Assembly (NCBI RefSeq): GCF_029318685.1
Contig: NZ_CP119677.1
Span: forward strand, 1,846,001-1,910,000
Direction of reading: 5' to 3'
Length of the DNA stretch: 64,000 nucleotides
DNA from: Ruminiclostridium papyrosolvens DSM 2782
Lineage (GTDB): Bacteria > Bacillota > Clostridia > Acetivibrionales > DSM-1351
Numbering within the stretch: the first letter of the stretch is position 1; the number at the start of each line of letters is the position of its first letter. Below the pieces are notes generated by a model. It ran no database searches, had not been told where the DNA came from, and was given only the letters and a program-made list of their open reading frames with translations. A program made the position numbers and the translations under genes. Positions 24,901 through 32,593 of this stretch are shown here, piece by piece.

Positions 24901-26501
24901 CAGACGAATTTAAGTCACAAGAAGACTGGACAAAACATAGCTTATATGATTCAATAATGGGATTTGGAGACTTTGCAAGGTATGTAATCGGAACTAACAA
25001 CAATTTGTCAAACTGGTCAAAAATTAAAATTAGTGAACCAGACCCAGTAACCTTAAAAGATAAGTACAATGATTTTGTAAAGTCACTTGATGAATGTGAA
25101 ATAGCGGCATGGGAGAAGTTTGAAAAGGCAAGGCATGAGCTTGATTTGGATGACATTTTTGAGAAATATTTAGGTGAGAAAAAGAAACACAAAGTACCGA
25201 AAAAAACATTAAAGCAAAACTATATTGCGGCTGGAAAAGACTTCATAGGGATATTAAGCACAGAAAAACTGAAAGTTTATAATGAATATATAAAATCATA
25301 TCTTGATACTGGAGAGGCAGAGAAAGTTGCGTATATAGGTTTAGAGTTTATTCAGGCATGGATTTTCAAAAAAGTGTTAGAAATGGGTTGGAGTGTTGAA
25401 AAATTTGGGCAATTTGATAGTTATGTTAACCGATACAGCAATAATGGAAGAGGAGCAAACAAACCAGAACGAATAGGAAAAAAGTATCAGTGGATTGCAT
25501 TGTATGAAATTTTGGCTCGTTTGTCAGATAACTATAAATACATAGATGAATGGGATGAAGCTAAACGAAGATATGAAGGTCCCTGGCAACTATCTTATAT
25601 TAGAAATATTGATCCTTCATGTACCTTAAAGAAAACTTACAGAAATTCGAGAAAAAATTGTTGGGCTATGCCAATACAATACAATTCATGGCAAGAAAGC
25701 GAAAGTGATGAATCTTGGTTAAAAGATATAAAGGACTTACCCGATGAAAAAATGGCTATAGAAGTTACAAACCTTGACGAGAATTCTGATTGGTTTGTTT
25801 TAGATAATCATTTTAACTGGGAAGAAGAAACTCCTCTGGACAAGGAACGATACGAAAAACCAACAAAACAGCTTTGGTATATGATAAAAAGTTATATTAT
25901 AAAAAAGGAAGATTCAGAGAAGTTCTATGAATGGGCAACGCAGCAGAACTTTATGGGAAGATGGATGCCTGAACCAAGAGACGTTACTGATTTATTCTTG
26001 GGCGAATTTTATAGGTCACCAGCATACAATTATTTAATCCGTAATGAACAAGAGATTTGGGTAGAAAACTATAGGAAAGAACTTCCGTGTAAAGTTATGG
26101 TTCCTGTAATTGACTATCTCCATGAAGAAGGTGTATATGATTGCTCTTTAGAAGAAAGCATACGAATAACTCTTCCAACAAGGGAGATTGCAGAAAAGAT
26201 GGAATTGAAATGGAATGGAAAAGACTATAAATATTATAGTAATGAAGGTAAAGTAATATTTCAAGATCCTTCAGTTGATAATGAAGCCCCAAACTCTCTT
26301 TTGGTAAGAAAGGAGGATTTCCTGAAATTCCTTGATCAAAATGGTTATGATGTTATTTGGACACTACTCGGAGAAAAAAATATCATACACTCACATAATC
26401 GAAATGAAATCGGCAGGTTAGAGATTAGCGGCGTTTATAGGTATATCGATGGAAAGGTTGAAGGAAATAGGAATGTTGTATTTAATGATTTTAGAAAATA
26501 A
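21990..26501 (+). CDS. Avs-like STAND NTPase with N-terminal PD-(D/E)XK nuclease
   Basis: 1503 residues from TTG at 21990, preceded by GGTGAGGTGG; a TTG at 21984 is an alternative. Residues 1-150 form a Mrr-like nuclease: E20, D45 in KGTPDAGVE, and Q63-S-K65 in GWQSKFF (QxK variant). A linker with coiled coil spans about 240-320. The STAND/NACHT-type NTPase follows: Walker A GDAGSGKTH at about 349-357, Walker B VLLIIDALNEG at about 418-428, and a sensor Arg in VSVRSTY. The remaining about 900 residues are a helical, Trp-rich region suited to sensing. Order and size resemble AVAST (Avs) anti-phage proteins, especially Mrr-type Avs4, where a phage protein triggers nuclease activity. It ends at a terminator facing a tyrosine recombinase. 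Confidence 0.8.
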   Translation: MSIDWNALRIWDGSQQTAFEELCCQLARHEDIPHGLEFVRKGTPDAGVECYWKLKNEDEWGWQSKFFTKTPEATQWKELDESITTVLRKHPKLKKYYICIPLDRADPRIEKQKWFMDKWDEKVALWKKQAQDCGMEVGFEYWGTSEIFDRLSKEEHRGRYLFWFNKEQFSLEWFKSRLQETIANVGPRYTPELNVKLPIAKIFGALGCTDEFINEVKNLCGNCLKQFHKLSSTKVRTLCPQKYDELTAKAGKIVEVKDKIDRIKANAIDWTTFTTTLEEMIELVDSTNRDIQLLEIEEKKAEEKKGTVQKYDSEYHYVYQFRKKLYEFSDFITDCKANLTNLRTLLLLGDAGSGKTHLLCDVAESRLLVGLPSILLLGGHFFNEEPWSQVLKLLDVKSSKDEFLSILNTVGETRQCKVLLIIDALNEGEGRKFWQKHIAGFIESIKKYEWLCLAVSVRSTYEMAIIPDHLDMKSLIRVYHNGFSDIEYEATNQFFAYYGIHKPSMPLLVPEFKNPLFLKLFCISIKNRGADTVPNGIEGLNRIFNFYIDSVNLKLSKEEYLNVNPKSNFIRKAIDKIADAMADTNLYYLPIESAMDIADSICHKEEFERSLYRYLISEGVLSEDRVRTKDKDWIDVTRFSYERFTDFMVVKRLIEKLYKKESGEFDTEVLKERYLKDEYAAWRHKGIVESLFVQLPEATGKELIELLPECSSYESVVDAFIESFIWRNPDYFSDKTTDYINKYIMCYKESRNNFINSLLLISSNETHPFNAERLHGFLWDMDMAVRDSWWTIFLYDHYGEKKAVDRLLDWGLSNADKSYISDKSIELISVSLSWFLTSSNRFLRDNATKALVNILTDRINVVNNLLKRFNGVNDPYVLERLYAVAYGCALRSNNPEQISVLAKCIYELVFNNKEEVYPNVLLRDYARGIVECAITKGDLEGVVAEEIRPPYKSKLSLKMPSNKIFSKYTETDEFKSQEDWTKHSLYDSIMGFGDFARYVIGTNNNLSNWSKIKISEPDPVTLKDKYNDFVKSLDECEIAAWEKFEKARHELDLDDIFEKYLGEKKKHKVPKKTLKQNYIAAGKDFIGILSTEKLKVYNEYIKSYLDTGEAEKVAYIGLEFIQAWIFKKVLEMGWSVEKFGQFDSYVNRYSNNGRGANKPERIGKKYQWIALYEILARLSDNYKYIDEWDEAKRRYEGPWQLSYIRNIDPSCTLKKTYRNSRKNCWAMPIQYNSWQESESDESWLKDIKDLPDEKMAIEVTNLDENSDWFVLDNHFNWEEETPLDKERYEKPTKQLWYMIKSYIIKKEDSEKFYEWATQQNFMGRWMPEPRDVTDLFLGEFYRSPAYNYLIRNEQEIWVENYRKELPCKVMVPVIDYLHEEGVYDCSLEESIRITLPTREIAEKMELKWNGKDYKYYSNEGKVIFQDPSVDNEAPNSLLVRKEDFLKFLDQNGYDVIWTLLGEKNIIHSHNRNEIGRLEISGVYRYIDGKVEGNRNVVFNDFRK

Positions 26502-26506
26502 ACTAT

Positions 26507-26535
26507 GCAGGTGGTTTTCACCACCTGCAATTTTC
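26507..26535 (+). terminator. Bidirectional intrinsic terminator between the Avs-like gene and the recombinase
   Basis: GCAGGTGGT and ACCACCTGC form a perfect 9-bp stem with a TTTC loop, followed by AATTTTCTT. It is placed between convergent stop codons. Confidence 0.8.
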
Positions 26536-26546
26536 TTATTTACAGA

Positions 26547-27440
26547 CTATATACTTAACGGAAACTTCTTTACTTCTTGCTTCAAGTGCTTCATATCGAC
26601 ATGAGTATAAATCTTTGTAGTATTGAGATCATTATGCCCCATTAAGCTTTGTATGCTGATAAGGTCAGCTCCATTTTGCAGCAGCAAAGTACCATAGCTG
26701 TGTCGTAACTTATGGATAGTATAGCCCTTGCCAGTAAGACCTGCCAATTTTAAGTAACGTCTAAAGAGCTGGTTAAGTGGGGTAGTGGATAGGCGAGTAC
26801 CATTGCCAGAAATAAATACGGCATTGTCATGTAATGGAAGCCTGGTTTGAAGATATGCCCATAAATCCGATATAAGCGGTTCTGTAATAGGAACCACTCT
26901 TTGTTTTTTACCTTTTCCATTTAGGACAGTTATTGTGTTGCTGCCAAAATCAATATTCTGCCAGTTTAGTGATAGTAGCTCACTACGCCGAAGCCCTGTA
27001 AAAACAAGGGTTTCGATAATACATTTATCCCGTAGCTTATTATCACGGGAATGCTTCATAGGCATTGAAATCAATAGTTTTATTTCGTCAGGCTTGAGGT
27101 AGATGGGGAGACGATCAGGTTTCTTTGGTGCTGTAATTGGAGCCATCGGGTTCTTATCTATGTATTCCTGGCTGATTAGAAAGCTGAAAAAAGAACGTAG
27201 AGAATTGATCTTTCTGCGGATAGTTTCAACTTCATATTTCTTGTCAATCTTTAGAAAAGTAGTGTATTTTCTTAACAGCGGAGTCGTAATGGCATCAACC
27301 GTAGGTTTTATGCCTTGAGACTCAACAAAACTTGAAAAGATGCTGAAGTCAGAGGTATAATTTGCGATAGTAAAAGCGGAGGCATCCTTTTCAGCCTTAA
27401 GAAAATTGATAAAGTCCTCGAAATAGTCATGGATAGTCAT
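26547..27440 (-). CDS. Tyrosine recombinase (XerC/D-like), intact
   Basis: 297 residues from the ATG at 27440 behind GGGAGG; a TTG at 27455 is weaker. The N-terminal core-binding domain (about 1-95) includes SAFTIANYTSDFSIF. The catalytic domain has Arg in TGLRRSELLSL, Lys in NGKGKKQRVV, HKLRHSYGT (HxxR), the GHNDLNTTK His and Tyr in IYTHVD. All catalytic residues are present. It is convergent with the Avs-like gene, and its last 20 codons are duplicated in degraded form at 12325-12387. Upstream lie two similar inverted-repeat sites. Confidence 0.9.
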   Translation of the reverse strand: MTIHDYFEDFINFLKAEKDASAFTIANYTSDFSIFSSFVESQGIKPTVDAITTPLLRKYTTFLKIDKKYEVETIRRKINSLRSFFSFLISQEYIDKNPMAPITAPKKPDRLPIYLKPDEIKLLISMPMKHSRDNKLRDKCIIETLVFTGLRRSELLSLNWQNIDFGSNTITVLNGKGKKQRVVPITEPLISDLWAYLQTRLPLHDNAVFISGNGTRLSTTPLNQLFRRYLKLAGLTGKGYTIHKLRHSYGTLLLQNGADLISIQSLMGHNDLNTTKIYTHVDMKHLKQEVKKFPLSI

Positions 27441-27494
27441 ATATTTTCCTCCCAATTTGAGATAAAAATATAGATTAAAGATATGGATTCTGAT

Positions 27495-27616
27495 AGCCTA
27501 TAACCTGGATAATAGACTGCTATTTGAAGCCTTTATTGAAAAGAAGGCTTGAAACCCAGTATCCATGCCGAAAAATCCTATCCATAATTTATAGTCTATA
27601 TCCCGGCTTATAGACT
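27495..27616. other. Two inverted-repeat candidate recombinase sites
   Basis: Site B: AGTCTATA (27593-27600), 8-bp spacer, TATAGACT (27609-27616), perfect arms. Site A: AGCCTATA (27495-27502), 8-bp spacer, AATAGACT (27511-27518), the same layout with imperfect arms. Between them is a further AAGCCTT/AAGGCTT hairpin (27527-27550). The region contains no gene. Confidence 0.4.
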
Positions 27617-27626
27617 TACTCATAAA

Positions 27627-27663
27627 AATAATAGCCCTGAGAAATCAGGGCTATTATTTTTAT
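27627..27663. terminator. Strong orphan terminator, possibly bidirectional
   Basis: AATAATAGCCCTGA and its exact complement form a 14-bp stem with a GAAA loop, with T runs on both sides. No gene ends directly at it: the recombinase starts 187 bases to the left and the SorC gene 234 bases to the right. It may mark an island border or end a small RNA. Confidence 0.75.
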
Positions 27664-27813
27664 GCTCCAAATTGCATATAATATGTTTTCTAGCACATAC
27701 ATAAAAGTAAAAAAGGAGACAGACCAGAGAATTTAGCTGGTCTTATTAGTGTACTCAAAATAGTATATGAAAGAAATATAAAACTTACGAATTTTTACGC
27801 TGAATTATTGCTA

Positions 27814-27842
27814 TTGACATTTAAAAATTGAATTGATATACT
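27814..27842 (+). promoter_or_regulatory. Sigma-A-type promoter of the SorC operon
   Basis: TTGACA (27814-27819), a 17-base spacer and TATACT (27837-27842): near-consensus. It lies 55 bases before the SorC start. Confidence 0.75.
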
Positions 27843-27847
27843 TTGTG

Positions 27848-27876
27848 TGAACATATGTCGGTAGTTGAACAAATGT
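27848..27876 (+). promoter_or_regulatory. Putative SorC operator (direct repeat)
   Basis: TGAACATATGT (27848-27858) and TGAACAAATGT (27866-27876) are 10/11 identical, spaced 18 bases start to start, immediately after the -10 box. The location suggests autoregulation by the SorC protein encoded next. Confidence 0.5.
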
Positions 27877-27896
27877 GTAGGATGAAGGAGTAAAAA

Positions 27897-28868
27897 ATGA
27901 CAAATATTGCTGATGAACGCAAAAGGCTTTTAATAAAAGTCTGTAACTATTATTATATTGATGGTTTGAATCAACAAGAAATATCTGACAAGCTGGGAAT
28001 CTCAAGGCCTCAAATTAGTAGGATGTTAAGTCAGGCAAAGACTGAAGGAATAGTGAATATAACAATAAAAAATCCTTACTCAGAAGAAGAAAAATATGAG
28101 AAGGAATTAATTAAAACTTTTGGAATACAGGCGGCTGTGGTTATTGACACGGCTGAAGCCAAGCAAGAGGAAGTTAATCGTTGTCTGGGTGATTCTGCGA
28201 CAGTCTTGCTGGAATCTATGCTGAAAGACAACAGTGTCTTAGGCATTATGGCCGGAATATCAATGAATTCAGTTAGCGAAGAAATGGTTTATTTTCAGCG
28301 TAAAAATCTGAGTATTGTTCCTCTGGTTGGCGGATGGGGTCCTGATGGAGAACGGTGGCAGGCAAATTTAAATGTAAGTAATATTGGTGAAAAACTCAGA
28401 TGTAAATATCTGCAACTAAATGCACCTGCATTTGTTGCGTCAAAAAAGACAAGAGATGCTTTGTTGGAAGAACCAATAATTTCTAATGTATTGGATGTTG
28501 CAAGGAATTCTACTGTTGCGTTAGTTGGTATTGGACAAATATCAGAAAATGCAACCATTATGAGAGCTGGTTTTTTTGATAATTGTGAGTTTAATGAGTT
28601 AAAGAAAAATGGTGCTGTGGCAAGTTTGTGTAACTCATTTATAAATGAAAGAGGAGAATGTATTGATTTCACTGCTTCTTCAAGAATGATAGGGATTACG
28701 GCGGAAGAATTGAAAAAAATCACTCAAGTCATTGCTATTGCTTCTGGAGATGAAAAAATCAGTGCTATAACAGCAGTTTTAAGAGGTGGGTGGATAGATG
28801 TATTAATAACTAATCTATCAACTGCAAAGGAAATATTAAAATGGCACAAACTAAATCCTGCCAAATAG
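27897..28868 (+). CDS. SorC/DeoR-family sugar-binding transcriptional regulator
   Basis: 323 residues. The N-terminal HTH (about 8-55) contains YYIDGLNQQEISDKLGISRP and QISRMLSQAKTEGIV, the signature of SorC-family regulators. The C-terminal sugar-phosphate-binding domain follows from about residue 60 (LGIMAGISMNSV, VPLVGGWG, ALVGIGQI, GITAEELKKI). Such proteins respond to a phosphorylated sugar or polyol and control the adjacent catabolic genes, here a dehydrogenase, a kinase and a transporter. Ribosome site GAAGGAG before the ATG. Confidence 0.9.
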   Translation: MTNIADERKRLLIKVCNYYYIDGLNQQEISDKLGISRPQISRMLSQAKTEGIVNITIKNPYSEEEKYEKELIKTFGIQAAVVIDTAEAKQEEVNRCLGDSATVLLESMLKDNSVLGIMAGISMNSVSEEMVYFQRKNLSIVPLVGGWGPDGERWQANLNVSNIGEKLRCKYLQLNAPAFVASKKTRDALLEEPIISNVLDVARNSTVALVGIGQISENATIMRAGFFDNCEFNELKKNGAVASLCNSFINERGECIDFTASSRMIGITAEELKKITQVIAIASGDEKISAITAVLRGGWIDVLITNLSTAKEILKWHKLNPAK

Positions 28869-28910
28869 AACAGGATTAGTGCAAATATAAATACTATGGA
28901 GGAAAATATC

Positions 28911-29699
28911 ATGTTAGAACAACCAGTGAATTGGGGCAAAATGAAGGCTCAATTAGAAGGAAAGGTAGCGGTGCTTTTTGGCGCAAGCGTTGGAATTGGT
29001 GCTGCAACTGGCAGAATCTTAGCAGAATCAGGAGCTAAGGTTGTTCTTGCCAGCAGAAATGAGGAATCTTTGAATTCTTTAGTTAAAGAAATTCGAAGTG
29101 CCGGTGGAACAGCAGTTGCAGCAAAAACAGATGTACAAAGTTATGAAGAGGTAAGTGCTGCCGTACAAATGGCTGTTGACTGTTTTGGAGGTGTAGATAT
29201 TATAGTTAATAATGCCGGCATCAATATTGCACCACAACCGGTTGAATTACAGGAAGATGCAGAGTTTGACCGTGTCATCAATGTAAACCTCAAAGGGGTT
29301 TGGTATGGAATGAAAGCAGGAATACCTGAGATTCGCAAACGTGGTGGTGGAGCCATTGTTAATGTTTCTTCGGTAGGAGGCCTTGTGGGAGCCCCCGGAT
29401 TAACTCCTTACTGTGCAAGCAAACATGGTGTTATCGGTCTTTCAAAAGCAGCTGCACTCGATTGTGCTTCTTCAGGCATCAGGGTTAATGTTATTGCACC
29501 TGGAGCAGTGGATACGGCAATGTTTAATGACTGGCAAAAAGATGAAGAACAACGGGCGAACTTTATAAGTCTGCATCCTTTAGGAAGAGTAGGAAAACCT
29601 TATGAAATTGGCGCAGCAATTGCATGGCTTGCATCTGATGCCGCAGCTTATATTACCGGAGCGATTCTTCCAATCGACGGCGGATATATTATTCCGTAA
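28911..29699 (+). CDS. SDR-family NAD(P)-dependent dehydrogenase
   Basis: 262 residues from the ATG behind GGAGG; the ATG at 28896 is part of that ribosome site. A classical short-chain dehydrogenase: a glycine-rich cofactor loop GASVGIGAATG at about 25, NNAGIN at about 101, a catalytic Ser in VSSVGG, YCASK (Tyr and Lys of YxxxK) and the C-terminal TGAILPIDGGY. Probably oxidises or reduces a sugar or polyol in the SorC-controlled pathway; the substrate is not readable from the sequence. First structural gene after the regulator. Confidence 0.9.
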   Translation: MLEQPVNWGKMKAQLEGKVAVLFGASVGIGAATGRILAESGAKVVLASRNEESLNSLVKEIRSAGGTAVAAKTDVQSYEEVSAAVQMAVDCFGGVDIIVNNAGINIAPQPVELQEDAEFDRVINVNLKGVWYGMKAGIPEIRKRGGGAIVNVSSVGGLVGAPGLTPYCASKHGVIGLSKAAALDCASSGIRVNVIAPGAVDTAMFNDWQKDEEQRANFISLHPLGRVGKPYEIGAAIAWLASDAAAYITGAILPIDGGYIIP

Positions 29700-29751
29700 G
29701 TTTAGGCTGAATGAATACAACACAATATCTTGAAAATTCGGAGTGTGATTC

Positions 29752-31269
29752 ATGGATACATTCTATCAAAAATCAATAAAATGCCAATATGTAGTAGGTA
29801 TTGACCTTGGAACAACAAATCTTAAAGCCGGACTCTTTAATACTGAGGGAGCACTTATTGCACAAAGCGAAGCGGAGTTTTCCATCAGCCGTCCTACAAA
29901 TGGATTAGCAGAACAAGACACGGAAGAATGGTGGAATGCCCTGAAAAAAGTTTTAAAAAATCTAGTTTCAGAGGTGCCTGATGTATGCGTTTCAGCTATA
30001 GGTATATGCAGTCAGGTAGGCAGTCATATTTTTGTTGATGAAAATGGTCAAGCTCTAACAAAGGTGATTCTTTGGCAGGATCAGAGATGTTCAGAATTTG
30101 TTAATCAACTCAATGAAAAGGCTGTAAACTATAAAGACTGCTTATCGACGGGTTATTTTGTTGATACGACAGCAATTGTAGCAAGGGCAGAGTGGGCGAG
30201 AATCAAAGAACCTGAGATTTGGAATAAGACGAGGTATATACTATCACCAAAGGATTACCTTAATTCACGACTTACAGGTAATTTTGCAACAGATGCATTA
30301 AGTCAGTACGGGATTGTTGATGATAGTGGTGTTTATTATAAAGGAATACTTGAACTTGTTCCTAATATAGCAAATGTATTGCCACCAGTACTGGACTTTC
30401 GCAGTAAACTCGGAAAAATGCGCAAGATGAATGATGAAAAGTTAGATGCGGCATTTGGAAATGCAATAGTTGCAGTTGGGACTATGGATGCATATGGAAA
30501 CCTGTATGGTTCAGGTGCTACTTCTCATGGCGATGGTATAGAGGTTTCGGGAACGTGTGAAATTGTTGGAGTATTATCTGAGGAAGTACATCCAACAGCG
30601 GGTGTTGTTACATTTCCGCCTGTTGATAACCTTTATTTTCATGCCGGACCTACAAAATCAGGAGGTTCTGCAATGCAATGGTTTGCCGGAGAGATGGGAA
30701 TAACTGTGGCAGAAATGGTTAAATTAGCTGAGCTGGCACCTGCAGGCAGTAATGGATTGATTTTTTTGCCTTACCTCGAAGGAGAGCGAGCTCCAATTTG
30801 GGATGATGAAGTACGCGGTGTATTTTTTGGAGTTTCGGCAGAGCATAAACGTGAGCATTTTTGTCGGGCGGTAATTGAAGGTATCGCTTATTCCGCAAGG
30901 CACCTTTTAGAAGAAATTGAAAAATCTTGCGGCTTTAATACTAATTCCTTAAGAATCAGCGGCGGGTCTTCGCGAGATGCTCTTTGCTGCCAAATACGCG
31001 CAGATATTAGTAACAGGACGATTGAAAAGATTCATGTCAGGCAAAGCGGTGTATTAGGGGCGGCATTAATTGCTACGGTAGCTTCTGGACTTGCAGGTGA
31101 TATAAGAACTGCTGCGGCAGATTTGGTTCATATTGAGCAAGCATATATACCTGACAGTGAAGTAAGAACATTATATGATCATCTATACTCAATTTATCGT
31201 AAGTTATATCCGATGTTAAAACCTGCTTTTTCTGAATTAGCTAAATTTAGAAATTTTAAGCAGAGTTAA
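29752..31269 (+). CDS. FGGY-family carbohydrate kinase (xylulokinase-like)
   Basis: 505 residues. N-terminal phosphate-binding strand VVGIDLGTTNLKAGLF, then GLAEQDTEEWW typical of xylulokinase/gluconokinase-type kinases. The middle has a WQDQR motif, and the C-terminal FGGY signature appears in the region LRISGGSSRDALCCQ..ADI. It phosphorylates a sugar or polyol with ATP, probably the product or substrate of the neighbouring SDR; xylulose is only one option. 52-base gap from the SDR gene and the same strand indicate an operon. Confidence 0.88.
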   Translation: MDTFYQKSIKCQYVVGIDLGTTNLKAGLFNTEGALIAQSEAEFSISRPTNGLAEQDTEEWWNALKKVLKNLVSEVPDVCVSAIGICSQVGSHIFVDENGQALTKVILWQDQRCSEFVNQLNEKAVNYKDCLSTGYFVDTTAIVARAEWARIKEPEIWNKTRYILSPKDYLNSRLTGNFATDALSQYGIVDDSGVYYKGILELVPNIANVLPPVLDFRSKLGKMRKMNDEKLDAAFGNAIVAVGTMDAYGNLYGSGATSHGDGIEVSGTCEIVGVLSEEVHPTAGVVTFPPVDNLYFHAGPTKSGGSAMQWFAGEMGITVAEMVKLAELAPAGSNGLIFLPYLEGERAPIWDDEVRGVFFGVSAEHKREHFCRAVIEGIAYSARHLLEEIEKSCGFNTNSLRISGGSSRDALCCQIRADISNRTIEKIHVRQSGVLGAALIATVASGLAGDIRTAAADLVHIEQAYIPDSEVRTLYDHLYSIYRKLYPMLKPAFSELAKFRNFKQS

Positions 31270-31341
31270 TTAACATAAAACCAAACAAGTCTTATTTAGT
31301 TAATACTTCTGAATATTAAACAAATTTATATGGAGGCTTTT

Positions 31342-32328
31342 ATGAATAGTGAAGGTAGCAAAAAAATGAGTAAGTCAACACTCAAGGGAGCAATTGTCAT
31401 TTTATTTGCATCAGCTTTGTTTGGAACATTAGGTACGGTTACAGGGCTTGCATATCAAAATGGCATGGCTCCGGCATCATTTGCCGCATGGAGAGAAGCA
31501 ATAGGTACAATTATGATGTTTATATTACTTGCTTTAGGCATAGGACGTCCGGCAAAAGAAGAACGAATCCCCTTTAGCAAAGTATCCGGAAGAGAAAAAC
31601 GCAATGTTTGTATAGCAGCGGTAGCCTTCATGACCTTTAGTCTGGCAATTTTTTATGCTTTTGGATTGGTTACGGTAGCACTTGCACTACTAATCTTTTA
31701 TACTTATCCTGCATTTGTAACTATAATTGGAGGTATAACGGGAAAAGAGACTATTACAGCATCAAAAATCGGAGCTCTGATTATGGCTCTGGGCGGCGGA
31801 GTGTTAGTTGTAGTTGGACAATTAATTGGTAGTCCAGTTCAAGTAAGAGTATTAGGTATTATTCTTGCAATTGTTGCTGCTTTAGCAGACACGGTTTATT
31901 TTACTGTTGGACGTGATGGATACCCCAGTATTCCACCGGCGTACGCAACTATCTTTTTTCTCTTTGCCGGTGCTATCGTATTTGGGATAATTGCATTAGT
32001 TACAGGAGGTATAGAGTCATTGACAGTACCATTTCATAAGCCATCTCTTTTGCCAATTCTTGCTTTTGCAGGGGTTTTCGGGGCAGCTATACCTACAATT
32101 ATGATTCTGTCGGGAATAAGAATGATTGGTGCATCAAGAGCATCCATCCTGGCTCTGTTTGAACCTGTTGTTGGAGTTGTACTTGCATCTATTGTACTTG
32201 GTCAAAAAATGTTTTTGATTCAGATAATAGGAGGAGTGCTGGTATTAGGTGCTGCCGTTGTTTTACAGCTTGCTCCAGAACCCAAGGCGATTGAGAAATC
32301 AACTCAACCCAAATCGCCAAAGGTCTAG
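31342..32328 (+). CDS. EamA/DMT-superfamily transporter
   Basis: 328 residues from the ATG preceded by GGAGG at 5 bases; the ATG at 31330 is within the ribosome site. Ten predicted membrane helices in two EamA halves (about 18-160 and 173-315), with AWREAIGT in the first and a C-terminal ASILALFEPVVGVVLASIVLGQ typical of the second. It probably carries the sugar or related metabolite of the SorC operon. Its stop is followed by a palindromic stretch and then a terminator. Confidence 0.88.
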   Translation: MNSEGSKKMSKSTLKGAIVILFASALFGTLGTVTGLAYQNGMAPASFAAWREAIGTIMMFILLALGIGRPAKEERIPFSKVSGREKRNVCIAAVAFMTFSLAIFYAFGLVTVALALLIFYTYPAFVTIIGGITGKETITASKIGALIMALGGGVLVVVGQLIGSPVQVRVLGIILAIVAALADTVYFTVGRDGYPSIPPAYATIFFLFAGAIVFGIIALVTGGIESLTVPFHKPSLLPILAFAGVFGAAIPTIMILSGIRMIGASRASILALFEPVVGVVLASIVLGQKMFLIQIIGGVLVLGAAVVLQLAPEPKAIEKSTQPKSPKV

Positions 32329-32491
32329 ATGTTCACCTCCTAAGTAAAGCCAATAAAAATCAGTTTTGCAAAGGAAAGCTTTAAAAAGTATTGGAGTACT
32401 CTTTAAAGCAGCATTTAGTGAACTATAGACTAACCCTAAGTTATCTATTTATAAATAGCACAAATAATTATATGAGTCAAGGGAAATGAAA

Positions 32492-32535
32492 AAGGGAAAA
32501 TAGTATTTCTACCATTATTTTTCCCTTGACTTTTT
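32492..32535 (+). terminator. Intrinsic terminator of the SorC operon
   Basis: AAGGGAAAA (32492-32500) pairs with TTTTCCCTT (32519-32527), followed by GACTTTTT. Upstream, a separate palindrome GCTTTAAA/TTTAAAGC (about 32379-32407) has no T run. Confidence 0.6.
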
Positions 32536-32593
32536 CATTTGACAAGAAATGAGTGATTTTATAACTGACTTATATAAGAAAGAGGATGAATAA

